NCBI GenBank assembly: GCA_965232575.1
Contig: CBDDPZ010000008.1
Span: 620,001 to 684,000 of the forward strand
Origin: Bin5 sp965232575
GTDB taxonomy: Bacteria; Chloroflexota; Anaerolineae; Caldilineales; Caldilineaceae
Length of the DNA stretch: 64,000 bases
Direction: 5' to 3'
The notes under the pieces were generated by a model. That model saw nothing but the letters and a program-made list of their open reading frames with translations, did no database searches and had not been told where the DNA came from. Both the position numbers and the translations under genes were made by a program. Below are positions 61,318-64,000 of the stretch, piece by piece. Every line of letters begins with the position of its first letter. Position 1 is the stretch's first letter.

Positions 61318-61383
61318 GGTTTTCAGTAACTGCAATTCCACTGGTTGGCAAAGCGGCGCGTCCGCTGACCACTATAAACTGAT
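61318..61383. repeat. Family D-like repeat at the carbamate kinase 3' end
   Basis: GGTTTTCAGTAACTGC ... GACCACTATAAACTGA, a diverged D unit. The last codons (ISL) and TAG stop of the kinase are in it. Confidence 0.55.
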
Positions 61384-62373
61384 TCGCGTTCCCGTCTCGC
61401 CTGCCAGCGCTCGTCCCAAATTCTGCGGATTCGTGATCAGGCAGTGGGCGTGGGGATTGCTGCTGTTTTCCAGAAATTCAATACAGGCGTCGATCTTGGG
61501 CTGCATACTGCCGGCGGCAAAATGCCCCTTCCCCTGGTACCGTTTGGCCTCGACAACGGTGAGTTGGTCCAGATCGATCTGTTCGGGCTTGCCAAAGTGC
61601 AGGGCCACTTTCTCCACGCCGGTGCTGATCAGAAAGAGGTCGGCCCCCAAATCGACCGCCAGCAGACAGCTCGCCATGTCCTTGTCGATCACCGCGGAGA
61701 CACCTTGCAGTTGGCCGCCGGCGTCACGCACAACCGGGATGCCGCCCCCGCCGCAGGCCACAACCACCCAGCCCATATTCACCGCCTGGCGAACCGCCTC
61801 GATTTCGATGATCTCCACCGGCCTCGGGCTGGAAACAACCCGCCGCCAGCCGCGCCCGGCATCCTCGACAACGTGCCAGCCTCTGCTCTCAAAGCTGCGG
61901 GCCGTCTCTTCATCCAGAAAATTGCCAATCGGCTTGGATGGGTTGTCGAAGGCCGGGTCGTTTTCGTCCACCCGCGTCTGCGTGATGATGGTTGTGGTCT
62001 CGCGCTGGATCTGCCGCTGACGGAAGTCGTTGTTGAGCGCCTGCTGCAACATGAAGCCGATGCTGCCCTGCGTGTCGGCGACGACCAGAGTGAGGGGAAT
62101 CGTGTGGACTTCGCCGAGGGCCAGTTCGTTGCGCCGCAGGATGAACCCCACCTGCGGCCCGTTGCCGTGTGTGACTACGACTCCCTGCCAGCCACTTTCG
62201 AGCATCCGGGCAATCTGTCTGGTTGTCTCATGCACCGCGTCCCACTGGTGGACGATCTCCGGCCGGCTGCTGTCGGCGATGAGAGAGTTGCCGCCAATCG
62301 CGACGACAGCCAGAGTGGTTGCGCGGTCGGGCGAACTGTCATCGGCGGCCATATGGGAACTGTGATCTGTCAT
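61372..62373 (-). CDS. arcC: Carbamate kinase
   Basis: 333 aa from the ATG at 62373. The frame is open to 62655, but the family starts at VVAIGGNSLI. THGNGPQVGFILRR, VVACGGGGIPVV and VIDKDMASCLLA are hallmark motifs for carbamate, phosphate and ADP binding. Makes ATP from carbamoyl phosphate. With the YgeW-like gene downstream it forms a likely two-step energy-yielding unit. C-terminal three residues come from a repeat. Confidence 0.92.
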   Translation of the reverse strand: MTDHSSHMAADDSSPDRATTLAVVAIGGNSLIADSSRPEIVHQWDAVHETTRQIARMLESGWQGVVVTHGNGPQVGFILRRNELALGEVHTIPLTLVVADTQGSIGFMLQQALNNDFRQRQIQRETTTIITQTRVDENDPAFDNPSKPIGNFLDEETARSFESRGWHVVEDAGRGWRRVVSSPRPVEIIEIEAVRQAVNMGWVVVACGGGGIPVVRDAGGQLQGVSAVIDKDMASCLLAVDLGADLFLISTGVEKVALHFGKPEQIDLDQLTVVEAKRYQGKGHFAAGSMQPKIDACIEFLENSSNPHAHCLITNPQNLGRALAGETGTRISL

Positions 62374-62780
62374 TGCCGGCTTCGGTCTGCGAAAACAAAT
62401 CCGCTGTCGATCAGCGGATGCGGCCCCCTGATTATAAGAATCGACAACGGAAAAGTCAATGCGCCTTCTTGCGGGGTGCAGTCCAAAGTAGGGATGAACA
62501 AGGGTACCCACAAGGGGTGCCCCCACGGTGGGAGGTATAGACCTTTTGGGATCTATGTCTTCGTAATATTCTGTTGGTTTCGTCGTGTACGCGGGGATTG
62601 ACCGCCCCTGCCCGTTTCGGGCAGCTTCAAGAGGTCTTGTCTTAATTCGATGCAATTGGCCTGCGCCCTCTTGCGCGGCGCGTTTCGCAGAGACGTCTGC
62701 CGGCTACATGACAAGAGCGTGTGCGATGGATTTGAGAACAGTGCTGAGGACGGGCCGGGCGGGTTGGGGGCGTGGTTCTA
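62374..62780. other. 407-bp gap upstream of carbamate kinase
   Basis: No convincing gene. On the minus strand two imperfect direct copies of GGGTACCCTTGT (GGGCACCCCTTGT beside it) lie at about 62498-62524 and could be an operator. No family A-G repeat was found. Confidence 0.4.
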
Positions 62781-64000
62781 TCATACACCTTGGCTCGTGA
62801 TCGGGCTTTCGGGGCCTACTGCACCTTGTGGAGGTACAAGTTCCTGAGGGTGCTTGGCCTGTGCAAGCGGCAGTCGAATGGAAAATGTGCTGCCCTGCCC
62901 CATTCCTGCGCTGGTCACTTCAATCTCTCCATCGTGGGCCTTGACAAGCGCCTGCGCGATCGCCAATCCCAGCCCAACGCCACCGCTGTCTCGGGTTCGA
63001 TTTTTGTCGACTCGGTAGAAGCGGTCAAAAACACGTAAAATGTCTTCTGGTGCGATGCCGTCACCGTTATCGGCCACAGTAATCGCGGCCATCTCTTCTT
63101 CCGCCCGCAAAGAAAGCGTGATCACCCCACCGGCCGGCGTGTGCTGCAATGCGTTTGTCAGAAGATTCTGCAATGCTTGGGCGAACCGCATGCGGTCAAC
63201 GGCAGCAAAAACGGATGCGCGCGGCAAACTGGTATCGAGAGAGATATTCTTTTCTCCTGCCAATGGGGAAAAAAGCTCTGCTACCTCTTCCAGCAGAACC
63301 GTCAGATCTCTGGGACTGCGGTGCAGCGGCAACTGACGGGCCTCTGCCTGGGCCACGAGTCGCAGATCGTCCACCAACTGATGCAGATGGCGGGTCTGAT
63401 CATACAGGCGGGCGATTTCCGCCTTGTCGAGGGGGTAGACATCGTCCAGAATTGCCCGCAGATTGCCTTCCAGAACAGTGAGGGGGGTGCGCAGCTCGTG
63501 GGCAATATCGTTCAACATACTGCGGCGCAGCGTCTCCGCATCCTCTAACGCGGCTGCCATTTTATTAAAGGAATTTGACACCTCCCGCATTTCGGCGCTG
63601 CCCTGTTCGGCCACCCGGAAACTGAGATCGCGCCTGGCGATGGCCTGCGTCCCATTTACAAGATGAATGAGGGGCGCAGAGAGCCAGCGACTTACCAGGA
63701 TCCCGAAGACGATCGCCAGTACGGCGCCGATGAGAAGAACCTGCAACAGAAATGCGCTGGCCCGCTCCGCAAATCCTGGCGAGATGTCATCTGGCGCCGT
63801 GAAAGTAAACAGATGGTTATAGGACGCATCCCCGCGAATCAGGTCGAGGAAGCCGACGATACGCCCTTCGACGTTGATGGGTACTGCCTCCTGCAACTGG
63901 GACGCCTCCAGGCGGCTCGGCCTGTCCGGGCCGACGGTTGCGTAGAGGACCTGGCCCTCCGGGTCGGTCAGTACGAGGATTGTCCTGTTGGCGGCGTTGA
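62781..64000 (-). CDS. Sensor histidine kinase, C-terminal part
   Basis: Runs off the right edge; about 406 residues are visible. An extracytoplasmic sensor segment comes first (LTDPEGQVLYATVGPD), then a membrane helix (LLQVLLIGAVLAIVFGIL), HAMP, HisKA with the phospho-acceptor His in NDIAHELRTPL, and a HATPase domain with NLLTNALQHTP and GGVGLGLAIAQ. BaeS-like architecture. The partner response regulator should lie upstream, outside the window. Confidence 0.92.
   Translation of the reverse strand, partial: NAANRTILVLTDPEGQVLYATVGPDRPSRLEASQLQEAVPINVEGRIVGFLDLIRGDASYNHLFTFTAPDDISPGFAERASAFLLQVLLIGAVLAIVFGILVSRWLSAPLIHLVNGTQAIARRDLSFRVAEQGSAEMREVSNSFNKMAAALEDAETLRRSMLNDIAHELRTPLTVLEGNLRAILDDVYPLDKAEIARLYDQTRHLHQLVDDLRLVAQAEARQLPLHRSPRDLTVLLEEVAELFSPLAGEKNISLDTSLPRASVFAAVDRMRFAQALQNLLTNALQHTPAGGVITLSLRAEEEMAAITVADNGDGIAPEDILRVFDRFYRVDKNRTRDSGGVGLGLAIAQALVKAHDGEIEVTSAGMGQGSTFSIRLPLAQAKHPQELVPPQGAVGPESPITSQGV

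Overview
The window looks like a piece of a GC-rich bacterial chromosome, most likely from the Chloroflexota (Caldilinea-like). This is inference from gene content: solute-binding lipoproteins with Tat-type RR signals, an SH3 protein with Thr/Pro linkers, an F420-type LLM oxidoreductase, an MGDG-synthase-like glycosyltransferase, and many phytanoyl-CoA-dioxygenase-like enzymes. No rRNA, tRNA or CRISPR array was seen.

Layout. 1-9 kb (minus strand): a sugar ABC importer (binding protein and two permeases), an SH3 protein, a large GH106-like glycosidase and the start of an enolase-superfamily gene. 9-17 kb (plus strand): a catabolic or tailoring cluster with a DegT-type aminotransferase, three PhyH-type dioxygenases, a two-Cache lipoprotein, a Gfo/Idh dehydrogenase and a beta-propeller glycosidase-like protein. 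17-35 kb: two Opp/Dpp-type ABC systems (only the second has its ATPases), separated by two divergent MFS paralogs and a K+ channel. 35-46 kb: two more propeller proteins, two dead insertion sequences, a sulfatase, a nitrilase-like hydrolase, an SDR, an MFS carrier and an LLM enzyme. The glycosidases, sulfatase and importers together suggest use of sulfated or rhamnose-containing polysaccharide. 46-48.5 kb: purN and a lipid-type glycosyltransferase. 48.5-52.8 kb: a decaying toxin-antitoxin and restriction patch (VapBC remnant, shortened AbiEi, intact HicAB, Mrr) with three unrecognised small genes. 52.8-58 kb (minus strand): a compact set coding a RibA-RibD fusion, an alcohol dehydrogenase, a QueD/PTPS homolog with Glu in place of the catalytic Cys, a GT4 glycosyltransferase and a methyltransferase, which together look like a pathway to a modified pterin. 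58-64 kb (minus strand): a sulfite-oxidase-like enzyme, a FabF-like synthase, a YgeW-like carbamoyltransferase, carbamate kinase and a sensor kinase.

The most striking feature is a system of short palindromic repeats in at least seven families, named A-G here. A has ends TTTGCGCTGAG / GCGAAGCGCAAA. B has ends TTTGCGCTGAC / GGAAGCGTCAAA. C has CTGAACTGTGATTT / AAATCACAGT. D has GGCAGTTTTTAGT / ACTAAAAACTGCCGTT. E is purine-rich, AGGAGTGAG / CTCACTCCT. F is AACGGCAGGGGAA / GGTTCCCC. G is GGGGCGAGGGG / CCCCTGGCCCCT. They fill most gaps, sit inside one another like nested dolls, and have entered coding regions in frame. They supply internal segments, start codons, or the last codons and stop of about ten proteins. 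No transposase that would obviously move them is present in the window.
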